Below, in pieces: positions 13,967 to 20,129 of a stretch of DNA of 20,129 nucleotides. The DNA comes from a virus, in IMG/VR virus record IMGVR_UViG_3300007519_000622, positions 1 to 20,129 of that record; one strand, 5' to 3'. The translations under genes were made by a program, and so were the position numbers. The notes beneath the pieces are model-generated. The model searched no databases, had not been told where the DNA came from, and saw only the letters and a program-made list of their open reading frames with translations. Within the stretch, counting starts at the first letter, position 1, and every line of letters begins with the position of its first letter.

Positions 13967-14431
13967 ATGGACAAGGACTATGTGCCTATTCGTCCACCCG
14001 ATGTCGTCGAAGACAAAGATAATCTCTGGCGCATGGCGTTGGACGCTGCCGAGGAACAGGCAAGCCTCATGTTCCAAGACAACGTGCGTCTCAAGCGTGA
14101 ACTCGACGAGCTTCATGCCACTATGGCAAGAAAAATGCACACATACGAGGCTGTGCTGCTGACCTACCGCAAGTTCGTCGAGACTGTGCGGCGCATGCGT
14201 CAGATGATCAGGGTCACACCTGAGACCAAGCACAAGCACGTCGTCAAGCTGGGCAACAAATACTACGAAGGCCCCGTTGTCGATTGGGCCTTTGAATTCA
14301 TTGACGCATTGGACTACTCGGCCAAGGTAACACAGGCCCTTGCGTCCATTCAGCTTCATGCTTCCCGTGAGCCTGATACCAACCCACCCAACCCAAGAGA
14401 GAGAGATACCACCGATGAAACTTCTCAGTAA
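13967..14431 (+). CDS. Coiled-coil hypothetical protein, 154 aa
   Basis: The start MDKDYVPIRPPDVV is preferred to ATGs at 13844 or earlier, because those would translate through the terminator at 13868-13899. AAAGGA lies roughly a dozen bases upstream of 13967. Residues about 18-81 form one long charged helix with heptad-like hydrophobics (LWRMALDAAEEQASLMF, VRLKRELDELHATMARKM), then a Lys/His-rich turn (TPETKHKHVVKLGNKYY) and a second helical segment (WAFEFIDALDYSAKVTQAL). The tail is Pro/Arg/Thr-rich. The end overlaps the membrane-protein gene by 17 bases, suggesting coupled expression; the two could act together at the membrane. No family recognised. Confidence 0.78.
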   Translation: MDKDYVPIRPPDVVEDKDNLWRMALDAAEEQASLMFQDNVRLKRELDELHATMARKMHTYEAVLLTYRKFVETVRRMRQMIRVTPETKHKHVVKLGNKYYEGPVVDWAFEFIDALDYSAKVTQALASIQLHASREPDTNPPNPRERDTTDETSQ

Positions 14432-14780
14432 ATTCAAGGCGTTCATGTCACAAGACGTGTGGCAGGACACCGTGCATCCGATTATGGTCATGGGTGCGCT
14501 GATCGCTTACATGATGATCTATCTGCCGCTGTTCTTTGTCAGCGTGATTGTGGTTGTTATACTAACTGTGCCCAAAGCCATTGGCTATGTGTGTGGACGT
14601 TGCGCACAAGGCATTCTTAGCGCCCTCGGGTTCTTCATAGAAAAGCCCCTCGATTGGGCCAAGTGTGAAGTCAACAGGTACAACCTGTTGGACGCCGACT
14701 ACATGACCGAGAGTCTCTTGGCTGAACGCGAAGAACCCAAGTGGCTGGATATAGCCAGTGTGAAGGGGAAGCTCCCTTAG
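14415..14780 (+). CDS. Membrane protein, 121 aa
   Basis: The start MKLLSKFKAFMSQDVW lies inside the end of the coiled-coil gene; upstream in-frame starts would overlap that gene much more. Residues about 22-56 are strongly hydrophobic (IMVMGALIAYMMIYLPLFF, then VSVIVVVILTV) and could form one long or two short membrane helices; another hydrophobic stretch lies at about 65-76 before a polar C-terminal part (residues 77-121). No signal peptidase site is apparent. Size and topology do not clearly match a holin, and there is no lysis gene nearby. An inner-membrane protein acting early, for instance in superinfection exclusion, is possible but unproven. Confidence 0.8.
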   Translation: MKLLSKFKAFMSQDVWQDTVHPIMVMGALIAYMMIYLPLFFVSVIVVVILTVPKAIGYVCGRCAQGILSALGFFIEKPLDWAKCEVNRYNLLDADYMTESLLAEREEPKWLDIASVKGKLP

Positions 14781-14813
14781 TATGGCGCACACCTGCGCAC
14801 ACGCACCCGCAAA

Positions 14814-14836
14814 TCCCCAAAGGGGATAGGGGGTTT
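14814..14836 (+). promoter_or_regulatory. Copy B of the duplicated 23-bp G-rich motif
   Basis: It is identical to 10617-10639 except for one base (T instead of G at 14827). It lies 68 bases before the CobS-like ATPase gene, in the only non-coding gap of this part of the arm (14781-14904). As in copy A, a hairpin follows shortly and then a good ribosome binding site, here AAGGA. The equal placement suggests a shared control element for two transcription units. Confidence 0.55.
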
Positions 14837-14843
14837 ATGGTCG

Positions 14844-14869
14844 GTGGCCCCTCACAGTGGGAGGGCCAC
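14844..14869 (+). other. Hairpin following motif B
   Basis: GTGGCCC (14844-14850) pairs with GGGCCAC (14863-14869), seven perfect pairs with a 12-base loop that can pair further if one C is bulged. No U-tract follows. Its position relative to the 23-bp motif resembles the hairpin at 10646-10669, although the sequences differ. Confidence 0.55.
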
Positions 14870-14904
14870 GGCTACCCTGAGTATCAATTACATAAGGAAA
14901 CGAT

Positions 14905-16956
14905 ATGGCTTACGGAAAGATTTTCAAAATGGCGGTCGCACCCGATGTGCGGGCCGCCGCAAACCAGATGGAGCAATTCATAGACAGGCGGTCAGCTGGC
15001 CGCGCTGGTTTCAGTAAGGCGTGGGACGTCTTCGATCAGTACATAATGGATACGTTCGCTGCCGGGCTTCCTGATCCTGTTGCTCATGCGCATGCCGACA
15101 TGAGTGCGTGGTGGAACAGTGCGTCTCCGTCTTGGGCCGAAGAGTATGGCGTCTATGATATCTCGACGTCCAAGCTGGCCTCATACATCGGCTCTCCTTA
15201 CATTGCGCTGGTCCAGATCGCCGCGATGGGCATGCTCATTGATGCCAGAGAGCAGGGCAACAAGACGCTCATTGATATGAGCGAATTCTTCTCGAACTCG
15301 GCGACCATGTCGCTTATGTGCATGGACAACGCACTCGAAAGCACGTCAGGAAAGCGTACCTATGGCCTGCCAGACATCCTTCCCCTGAACGAAGGCTTCA
15401 CGGGTTATCCCTTCACACACTTGGTGACGGGCTGGCTCAAGAATAACTTCGGTGTGGACCTTGGCGCTCCACCCCGTGGCTTCAAGGGCATCCTTGAAGA
15501 AAGCACAAAGCCAGTCAACACGAGTGGGCTGGGGTATTCTACCTCGCCGATGGCACTCGGAATTATCTCTGCTCCAATCACCAAAGGAACTTCCATGCAA
15601 GACGACGTTAAGAACTCCGCATCTGACAACAAAGCTATGATCCCAACCGAGAACACAGCCAATGAGGGGCTGGCCGAAGCGTCTAGGCTGAAGGCGCAAA
15701 TGGAGACCATCGCTGTCTCCCTCAAGGGTCTTGATCCTTCGCTCAAGAGTGCCATTGATGGCATGCTCAAGGCCGCTGGCATCGGGGACGTTGCGCTTCT
15801 CACTGAGGCTGTCGAGACTGCATCGCAGTCAGCTGGCCTCATCAAGCTGGCCGAGGACAAAACATCCACTGTTGAGGCGGAACTTATCTCTGCGAAGACA
15901 CGGCTTGCCAAGCTTAGCTCTGTTGCATCTGCGCCTTCGGGGCCAGTGAAGGTGGCGGGACACGGTGATATTCCTGATGGCGATATTGTCCTGAAGAACG
16001 CAGCCGTCGTGTTTGATATCCCCAAGGATGCGGCGAAGCTGTTTGACTTCGATATTCCGTGCGGTGAATGGGATCACCCGCACCCGCATGTGCCAGCTAT
16101 CGACCACGACTACGTGTTTGATGCAGAAATCCTTGTGACCATGCTGATTGCGATCCGCAAGAACCAAGTGCCATGGCTCAAGGGTCACACAGGTACTGGC
16201 AAAACCACGATGATCGAGCAAATCTATGGTCGCCTGAATATCCCTGTGTTCCGGGTCAACCTCGACAGTGATATCTCACGGGGCGATCTCGTTGGACGTG
16301 AGGTGCTCACCACTGATGCGGCTGGCAAGACCATCACCAAGTTCATTGATGGGGTTATCCCGATGGCGATGCAGCAGCCTTGCTGCCTGCTCTTGGATGA
16401 GATTGATGCGTCCCGGCCTGATCTTGGGTTCGTGCTTCAGCGTCTCACTGAGGGTGCGGGCTTCATGCTGCTTGAAGATGGCGGACGTACCGTCGAGCCG
16501 CATCCTTACTTCAGGCTGGCCGCTACTGCCAACACCAACGGACGTGGCGACGAGACAGGGCTGTACTCAGGTACTCGTGCGCTGGGTGTGGCGTTACTTA
16601 ATCGCTTCAAGCCCTTCATTGACGTCGATTATATGACGCAATCAGAGGAAGAAGCGTTGATAGCGGATCGTGTGCCCGGCATCCCCTCGGATACCGCCAA
16701 GCGCATCGCTTCCTATGCCAGTGAGCACCGCAAGGCGTTCATTGCATCTAGTGTGACGCTTCCGAACTCGCCACGTGACACCATCGCTATGGCGTGGGCG
16801 TTCACTGACTTCCATATGTTCGGACCTGATCGTGCCATGCAGATGGCATTTAAGTATTGCGTTCTGGCGGCAGCTGATGCAGATGATCGTCAGGTTCTGT
16901 TGGGGCTGGCACAACGTGTGTTCCCTGACAAAGTGACCAAGGGCCTCAAAGCCTGA
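14905..16956 (+). CDS. MoxR/CobS-type AAA+ ATPase with long N-terminal extension, 683 aa
   Basis: The C-terminal 300 residues match CobS of aerobic cobaltochelatase and the wider MoxR group: Walker A GHTGTGKTT (427-435), VNLDSDISRGDLVG (451-464), Walker B CLLLDEIDA (494-502), sensor-1 region LAATANTNGRGDETGLYSGT (538-557) and a candidate arginine finger at R567. Such ATPases form hexamers that work with VWA partners to remodel proteins or drive metal insertion. CobS is about 330 aa; here about 400 residues precede the ATPase, with no family I know, including a helical part at about 255-350. AAGGA six bases upstream supports the start. An internal Met231 (15595) with AAAGGA before it may start a shorter form. 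The CobT-like partner follows. Confidence 0.92.
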   Translation: MAYGKIFKMAVAPDVRAAANQMEQFIDRRSAGRAGFSKAWDVFDQYIMDTFAAGLPDPVAHAHADMSAWWNSASPSWAEEYGVYDISTSKLASYIGSPYIALVQIAAMGMLIDAREQGNKTLIDMSEFFSNSATMSLMCMDNALESTSGKRTYGLPDILPLNEGFTGYPFTHLVTGWLKNNFGVDLGAPPRGFKGILEESTKPVNTSGLGYSTSPMALGIISAPITKGTSMQDDVKNSASDNKAMIPTENTANEGLAEASRLKAQMETIAVSLKGLDPSLKSAIDGMLKAAGIGDVALLTEAVETASQSAGLIKLAEDKTSTVEAELISAKTRLAKLSSVASAPSGPVKVAGHGDIPDGDIVLKNAAVVFDIPKDAAKLFDFDIPCGEWDHPHPHVPAIDHDYVFDAEILVTMLIAIRKNQVPWLKGHTGTGKTTMIEQIYGRLNIPVFRVNLDSDISRGDLVGREVLTTDAAGKTITKFIDGVIPMAMQQPCCLLLDEIDASRPDLGFVLQRLTEGAGFMLLEDGGRTVEPHPYFRLAATANTNGRGDETGLYSGTRALGVALLNRFKPFIDVDYMTQSEEEALIADRVPGIPSDTAKRIASYASEHRKAFIASSVTLPNSPRDTIAMAWAFTDFHMFGPDRAMQMAFKYCVLAAADADDRQVLLGLAQRVFPDKVTKGLKA

Positions 16957-16972
16957 GGTCCCACAAGTAAGG

Positions 16973-17045
16973 CCCGCGCCACACTGATAAGGTGGTCCGC
17001 GGGGTTCGAGGCTCCGGCTCTTGAAAAGCTGGAGCCTCCCGAACC
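16973..17045 (+). other. Two tandem bulged hairpins between the CobS-like and CobT-like genes
   Basis: Hairpin 1: CCCGCGCCAC (16973-16982) pairs with GTGG (16992-16995) and CGCGGG (16998-17003), leaving TC bulged on the 3' side. Hairpin 2: GGTTCG plus AGGCTCCGGCT (17003-17019) pairs with AGCTGGAGCCT (17027-17037) and CGAACC (17040-17045), leaving CC bulged on the 3' side. Both have six basal pairs, a two-base 3' bulge and an upper stem. No U-tract follows. They may control how much of the second gene is made, or stabilise mRNA ends. Confidence 0.65.
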
Positions 17046-17081
17046 TTCCCAATATGTTCAATGTAATATGAGGTAATTGAT

Positions 17082-19502
17082 ATGGCTAAGGCCGCATTCA
17101 AAGTGCAGACTGCTGGAAAAGTTTCTGGCTCTGCGCTGATACACGAAATCAGGGAGACATCAAAGGTTTTCTCCCGTGATCATGGCATCAAGGTGCAGAT
17201 CGGGGGCGGTGCACAAGGCTCACGTGCAGGCTCAACGGACGGCAAGACAGTTGTTTTGCCTGACGTGCCGCTCGGCGTGCAGTATGACCCGCACGAAGTC
17301 TCTGTCATGCGTGGTTACGTTGACCACGAGGCATCGCACAAAAGGCACACGGATTTCAAGCTGCTTGAGGCTTGCAAGGGCAACAAGTGGTTCGATTTGA
17401 GCGAGCTTCACCCGCTGTTTATGCCGGTGGCCAATGCGTTGGAAGACATGCGCGTCGAAGAACTCACCACCCGTGAGTACGCTGGGTCCAAGTATAATCT
17501 GCGGGCCGTTGCCGAGGACGTTGCTCAGAATTTCTTGGACAAATATGCTGGCACCGACATTGGACGCCAGATAGCTGCGGTCCTGCCGCTTGCCGTGACA
17601 TGGGCCGGTCGCGAAGACATGGGATATAATTCTCCCGTGATGCGTGACTGTCTGGCGAGCCTGCCTGCCGGGCTGCCTGAGGTGGCCAAGGAAATAGTTG
17701 AAGAAGCCAAGACACGTGGCATGAATTCAACGTCTGACGTGCTTCAGTTGGCGCTTGATACCATCAAAAAGTATGGCTTGGACTATACACGGTCGGAAGC
17801 CGAGATCGAAGAACGGGCACGGGAACGTGAGCGTCAGAATTCCTCACGCAAACAAGACTCAGGTGCCAAGGGAAGCGGTAGCGGTGGCGAAGGCTCAGGC
17901 GGTGGCTTAGGCGAAGGCGAAGGCTCAGGCGGTGGCTCAGGAGAAGGCTCAGGCTCAGGAGAAGGCTCAGGCTCAGGCGAAGGCTTAGGCTCCGAAGGCG
18001 GTGGCGAAGGTGGCCGCGGCGAAGGCTCAGGCTCAGGCGAAGATGGCGTCGGTGAAGACGACATTGAAGGCTCCGAAGGCGGTACGGGTGGCGACACACG
18101 GACAGTTCAGGTCTCTGAGAAAGAGGCTGGCACTGGTATTGGTGGCGAGAGCGAGCGAGACGACGCAACCGAGGGCGCGACTGATGCTGATGGCATGGCC
18201 TCACAGGTAGCGTCCATGTCTGAGTCGTCTGGAACCGCGGGCATGGGCGGTGAAAGCGATGCTGGCATCAATGGTGCAGGTCGTGGCAATGGCGCAGGGT
18301 CCAACGCTGGAACAAAAGCGATGGGCCGTGACAAGATTTCCAATGCGAGCATCTTGGATAGCTCGATTGACCAAGCCATGAACGGTCTGGCTGATCGCAA
18401 GCGCACTGAAATCGGCAGCAAGGACCGTGGATGGGGCGAGCCCGATGCCAACGGACGGACTGTCGAGCACTACATTGCCCCGGCCATGGAGTTTGATGCG
18501 TATGTCACGCGCGACATGGCCAAGGGAAAATGGGGTCAGGAGCCGAAGCACGAGTCCAATATACACTGTGCCAAGCTGTATTCCATGGCGATGGCGTCGG
18601 CACGTGCCAGTGGTGCGTACCAACGTCTGAAGACGACGACTGCCGTGGCCACCAATCGGATGCGCAAAAATCTTGAGGCTGCGTTGCTCTCCAAGAAAGA
18701 TCGCATCTGGCGTGGCGGTTACGAAGACGGCTCGCTCAATACAAAGGCGCTGTCCAAGGCGATGACGGGTTCGACTGCCATCTACAAAAAGCGGTCCGAA
18801 GCCGAAGACTTTGATACGGCGGTGCTCATTGCGGTGGATGCGTCGGGGTCAATGAGGGGCAAGCGTGCTGTCGCTCAGCAATGTCTCATTGCGTTGGCCG
18901 AAGTGTTCGATCGCATTGGTATTCCCTTTGCAGTAACAACGTGGAACACGGATGCGCTTGGGTCTAACAAGTCTGAGAAAACTGATTGGGTTGCCGCCCG
19001 GGCAGCGTTCTATGAGTCCATGCGCGCCGCTGGGATTTACCCGACGCATACACGGGTCGATCCGCTGACTGTGTACGAACTCAAAGGCTTCGGGGACACG
19101 CTGAAGGCAGCTGAGAATTCTCTGGCTGGGTACGAGCACTTGGTTGGCGGTGGTAACACTGATGCTGATGCTGTGCTGGCGTCTTTCCAACGTCTCTTGA
19201 TGACGCGGCCTGAGAAACGCAAGGTGTTTATTGTGCTGAGCGATGGTGCCACCTGTGACACTGTCTCTCATGATGACAGCTCGAAGTTCGGGAGACTTAA
19301 CTTTGTCTGTCGTGAGCTTGAGGCGCAGTGCGAGCTGATCGGCATCGGCATCATGGATCAGAGCGTGAAGAAACACTACAAGAATTGGGTGGTCACGCGC
19401 TCGCTCGAAGAACTGGCTGGTGCCTGCATGAAGCCTATCTCAAGGATGCTCTTGGGTGGCAAAATCTCTGGCACTGGCAAGAAGCCACGCAAGATTGCGT
19501 GA
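17082..19502 (+). CDS. CobT-like protein with HExxH motif and C-terminal VWA domain, 806 aa
   Basis: The N-terminal 250 residues hold DHEASHKRHTDF, an HExxH motif (H82-H86), and NALEDMRVEE (118-127), whose acidic residues could be a third metal ligand, as in the zincin-like domain found before VWA-like domains (DUF2201-type proteins). Residues about 260-340 are a flexible acidic Gly/Ser/Glu linker. The C-terminus is a VWA domain with a full MIDAS: DASGSM (586-591), GGGNTDAD (T693) and VLSDG (D721). VWA partners of MoxR ATPases bind substrate or metal; CobT does so for cobalt chelation. The ATPase gene lies 125 bases upstream. GAGG eight bases before the ATG supports the start. No CobN is seen, so a chelatase is not established; a protein-remodelling or protease-like system is an alternative. 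Confidence 0.92.
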   Translation: MAKAAFKVQTAGKVSGSALIHEIRETSKVFSRDHGIKVQIGGGAQGSRAGSTDGKTVVLPDVPLGVQYDPHEVSVMRGYVDHEASHKRHTDFKLLEACKGNKWFDLSELHPLFMPVANALEDMRVEELTTREYAGSKYNLRAVAEDVAQNFLDKYAGTDIGRQIAAVLPLAVTWAGREDMGYNSPVMRDCLASLPAGLPEVAKEIVEEAKTRGMNSTSDVLQLALDTIKKYGLDYTRSEAEIEERARERERQNSSRKQDSGAKGSGSGGEGSGGGLGEGEGSGGGSGEGSGSGEGSGSGEGLGSEGGGEGGRGEGSGSGEDGVGEDDIEGSEGGTGGDTRTVQVSEKEAGTGIGGESERDDATEGATDADGMASQVASMSESSGTAGMGGESDAGINGAGRGNGAGSNAGTKAMGRDKISNASILDSSIDQAMNGLADRKRTEIGSKDRGWGEPDANGRTVEHYIAPAMEFDAYVTRDMAKGKWGQEPKHESNIHCAKLYSMAMASARASGAYQRLKTTTAVATNRMRKNLEAALLSKKDRIWRGGYEDGSLNTKALSKAMTGSTAIYKKRSEAEDFDTAVLIAVDASGSMRGKRAVAQQCLIALAEVFDRIGIPFAVTTWNTDALGSNKSEKTDWVAARAAFYESMRAAGIYPTHTRVDPLTVYELKGFGDTLKAAENSLAGYEHLVGGGNTDADAVLASFQRLLMTRPEKRKVFIVLSDGATCDTVSHDDSSKFGRLNFVCRELEAQCELIGIGIMDQSVKKHYKNWVVTRSLEELAGACMKPISRMLLGGKISGTGKKPRKIA
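17875..18060 (+). repeat. Low-complexity Gly/Ser/Glu coding repeat in the CobT-like gene
   Basis: The DNA is an imperfect array of GGCTCAGG-type units (GGC GAA GGC TCA, GGC TCA GGA GAA), with period mainly 18 bp, encoding GSGEGS. It forms the linker between the HExxH and VWA domains. Canonical CobT proteins also carry an acidic linker before the VWA domain, but the near-identical codons here indicate expansion by slippage or recombination. Confidence 0.8.
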
Positions 19503-19530
19503 GGATAGCGCGCAAACGTAAGGCGACGGT

Positions 19531-19562
19531 CCCCATTGGCTGGTTCAGGTTGGCCAGTGGGG
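19531..19562 (+). promoter_or_regulatory. Hairpin overlapping the ribosome binding site of the 42-aa gene
   Basis: CCCCATTGGCT (19531-19541) pairs with GGCCAGTGGGG (19552-19562), eleven pairs with two G-U. The last Gs of the 3' arm are part of the GGGGAG (19559-19564) that precedes the ATG at 19571 by six bases. The hairpin therefore both follows the CobT-like stop by 29 bases and could mask translation of the next gene. Confidence 0.6.
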
Positions 19563-19570
19563 AGCGTCCC

Positions 19571-19699
19571 ATGCAATTCTGGTTCGACGTTGGTTGGATC
19601 GTGAAGAATAAGCGCATAAAAAAGCGTGACCTTGACCAAGTGCGTCAGGTCATATGTGATGTAGAAAGTTCTCCACGGTGGAAGAACTTCAGGTTTTAA
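19571..19699 (+). CDS. Small basic hypothetical protein, 42 aa
   Basis: The start MQFWFDVGWIVKNKRIKK follows GGGGAG at six bases. A longer in-frame reading begins at 19328 inside the CobT-like gene and is a shadow there. The product is basic and aromatic-rich, ending SSPRWKNFRF; no family is recognised. Its ribosome binding site is partly paired in the hairpin at 19531-19562, so expression may be low or controlled. A terminator-like hairpin overlaps its last codons. Confidence 0.6.
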   Translation: MQFWFDVGWIVKNKRIKKRDLDQVRQVICDVESSPRWKNFRF

Positions 19700-19700
19700 T
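19666..19700 (+). terminator. Terminator-like hairpin at the end of the 42-aa gene
   Basis: AAGTTCTCCA (19666-19675) pairs with TGG (19679-19681) and AGAACTT (19683-19689), ten pairs with one bulged A, around the loop CGG. CAGG then TTTTAAT follows. The hairpin overlaps the coding end of the 42-aa gene. The short spacer before the T run makes it a moderate terminator candidate. Confidence 0.5.
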
Positions 19701-19717
19701 TTGTGAGGATTTATACA

Positions 19718-20129
19718 ATGAAAATTCGTCAACCCGGTACTAAAGGCGAGAGCGGCGATGCAGGTTCGGTTGCTGTGTCAACCAAGCGCACGACGGTCAC
19801 GCCCATCAATGAGGTGTGCCACAGTTTCTTTAAGGCGTTCGAGATTGATGGGACCAACGTCCTGTTTTTCGTGGACATCGAAGATGGCGGCAAGTCTGTC
19901 TCGATGAACAAGCGTGTCATCGTTCCGGCCTTGGGGGTGATCACAGAAACTAAGCGTTGGCCTATGCCTGCTGGGCGGGACATTGGTTCTGCATGCGATG
20001 AACTGATGCGTCGTCGGGCAACACATGCTGAAGCCAAGAGGTTCTATGAGGGGGTGATCAAGACCTTCGAGAGTATCGTTGGGCCAGTGGATCACAGTGT
20101 TGCTGTTGCTGGTGCTGTTGATGTTGCTG
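19718..20129 (+). CDS. Hypothetical protein, 3' end outside the window (at least 137 aa)
   Basis: GAGGA about ten bases before the ATG supports the start, and the frame remains open to the window end. The visible part starts MKIRQPGTKGESGDAGSVAV, has a beta-like stretch (TNVLFFVDIED, then RVIVPALGVIT), a helical basic segment (DELMRRRATHAEAKRFYEG) and begins an Ala/Val-rich low-complexity run (HSVAVAGAVDVA) at the edge. I recognise no family. It follows the CobS/CobT-like pair on the same strand and could belong to the same unit. Confidence 0.75.
   Translation, partial: MKIRQPGTKGESGDAGSVAVSTKRTTVTPINEVCHSFFKAFEIDGTNVLFFVDIEDGGKSVSMNKRVIVPALGVITETKRWPMPAGRDIGSACDELMRRRATHAEAKRFYEGVIKTFESIVGPVDHSVAVAGAVDVA

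Noticed and set aside
15405-16025. Minus-strand 206-codon open frame inside the CobS-like gene
   Set aside because: Antisense shadow; the plus-strand frame carries the ATPase and has clear start signals.
16994-17020. T-arm-like sequence (CGGGG, TTCGAGG, CTCCG) suggesting a tRNA
   Set aside because: No matching acceptor, D or anticodon arms could be placed upstream; the bases are better explained by the two bulged hairpins.
17834-18097. Minus-strand Pro/Ser/Glu-rich frame in the CobT-like linker
   Set aside because: Mirror of the Gly/Ser/Glu repeat, with no start signals.
1-20129. CRISPR array, insertion sequence, integrase or lysogeny genes
   Set aside because: No regularly spaced repeat-spacer pattern, transposase or integrase motif, or repressor-like gene was seen on either strand. 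The repeats found are intragenic coding repeats.

Overview
The window is part of the genome of a tailed double-stranded DNA phage (Caudoviricetes). The evidence is a large terminase with both ATPase and nuclease motifs, a portal protein, a probable small terminase and two fibre-like proteins, packed as overlapping genes. No integrase, lysogeny repressor, tRNA, CRISPR array or insertion sequence is visible, so this stretch looks lytic. The DNA is moderately GC-rich. Gene style (many small orphan genes, CobS/CobT-like pair, fibre with the TKLDKSGGTMSGDI-type motif) resembles phages of aquatic or marine proteobacteria. The host cannot be read from this window.

Left arm (1-10272, minus strand). 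In transcription order: probable TerS, an 84-aa gene, TerL, portal, a 70-aa coiled-coil protein, a 627-aa tail fibre, a 108-aa thioredoxin-fold-like protein, a 599-aa collagen-like Gly-X-Y protein, a 229-aa DUF6065-like protein, 90-aa and 248-aa orphans, and the first codons of another gene at the window edge. Stops and starts overlap (ATGA) or lie a few bases apart, so this looks like one late packaging and adhesion operon. No capsid gene lies in the window.

Divergence point (10273-10701). About 430 bp separate the leftward late operon from the rightward genes. I see no convincing gene here. The region is GC-rich, with several hairpins and a 23-bp motif that recurs almost exactly at 14814-14836. 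It may hold promoters, a packaging site or an origin.

Right arm (10702-20129, plus strand). Eight or nine small orphan genes come first, including a membrane protein and a coiled-coil protein. They are followed by a two-gene module: a 683-aa MoxR/CobS-type AAA+ ATPase and an 806-aa CobT-like protein with an HExxH motif, an acidic Gly/Ser/Glu linker and a C-terminal VWA (MIDAS) domain. A 42-aa gene and an unfinished gene close the window. Unlike the left arm, most gene boundaries here carry a strong hairpin 17-36 nt after the stop codon. Some are good intrinsic terminators; others lack a U-tract.

The most interesting items are the AAA+/zincin-VWA pair with no CobN in sight and a possible internal start in the ATPase gene, the duplicated 23-bp motif, and the hairpin punctuation of the right arm.
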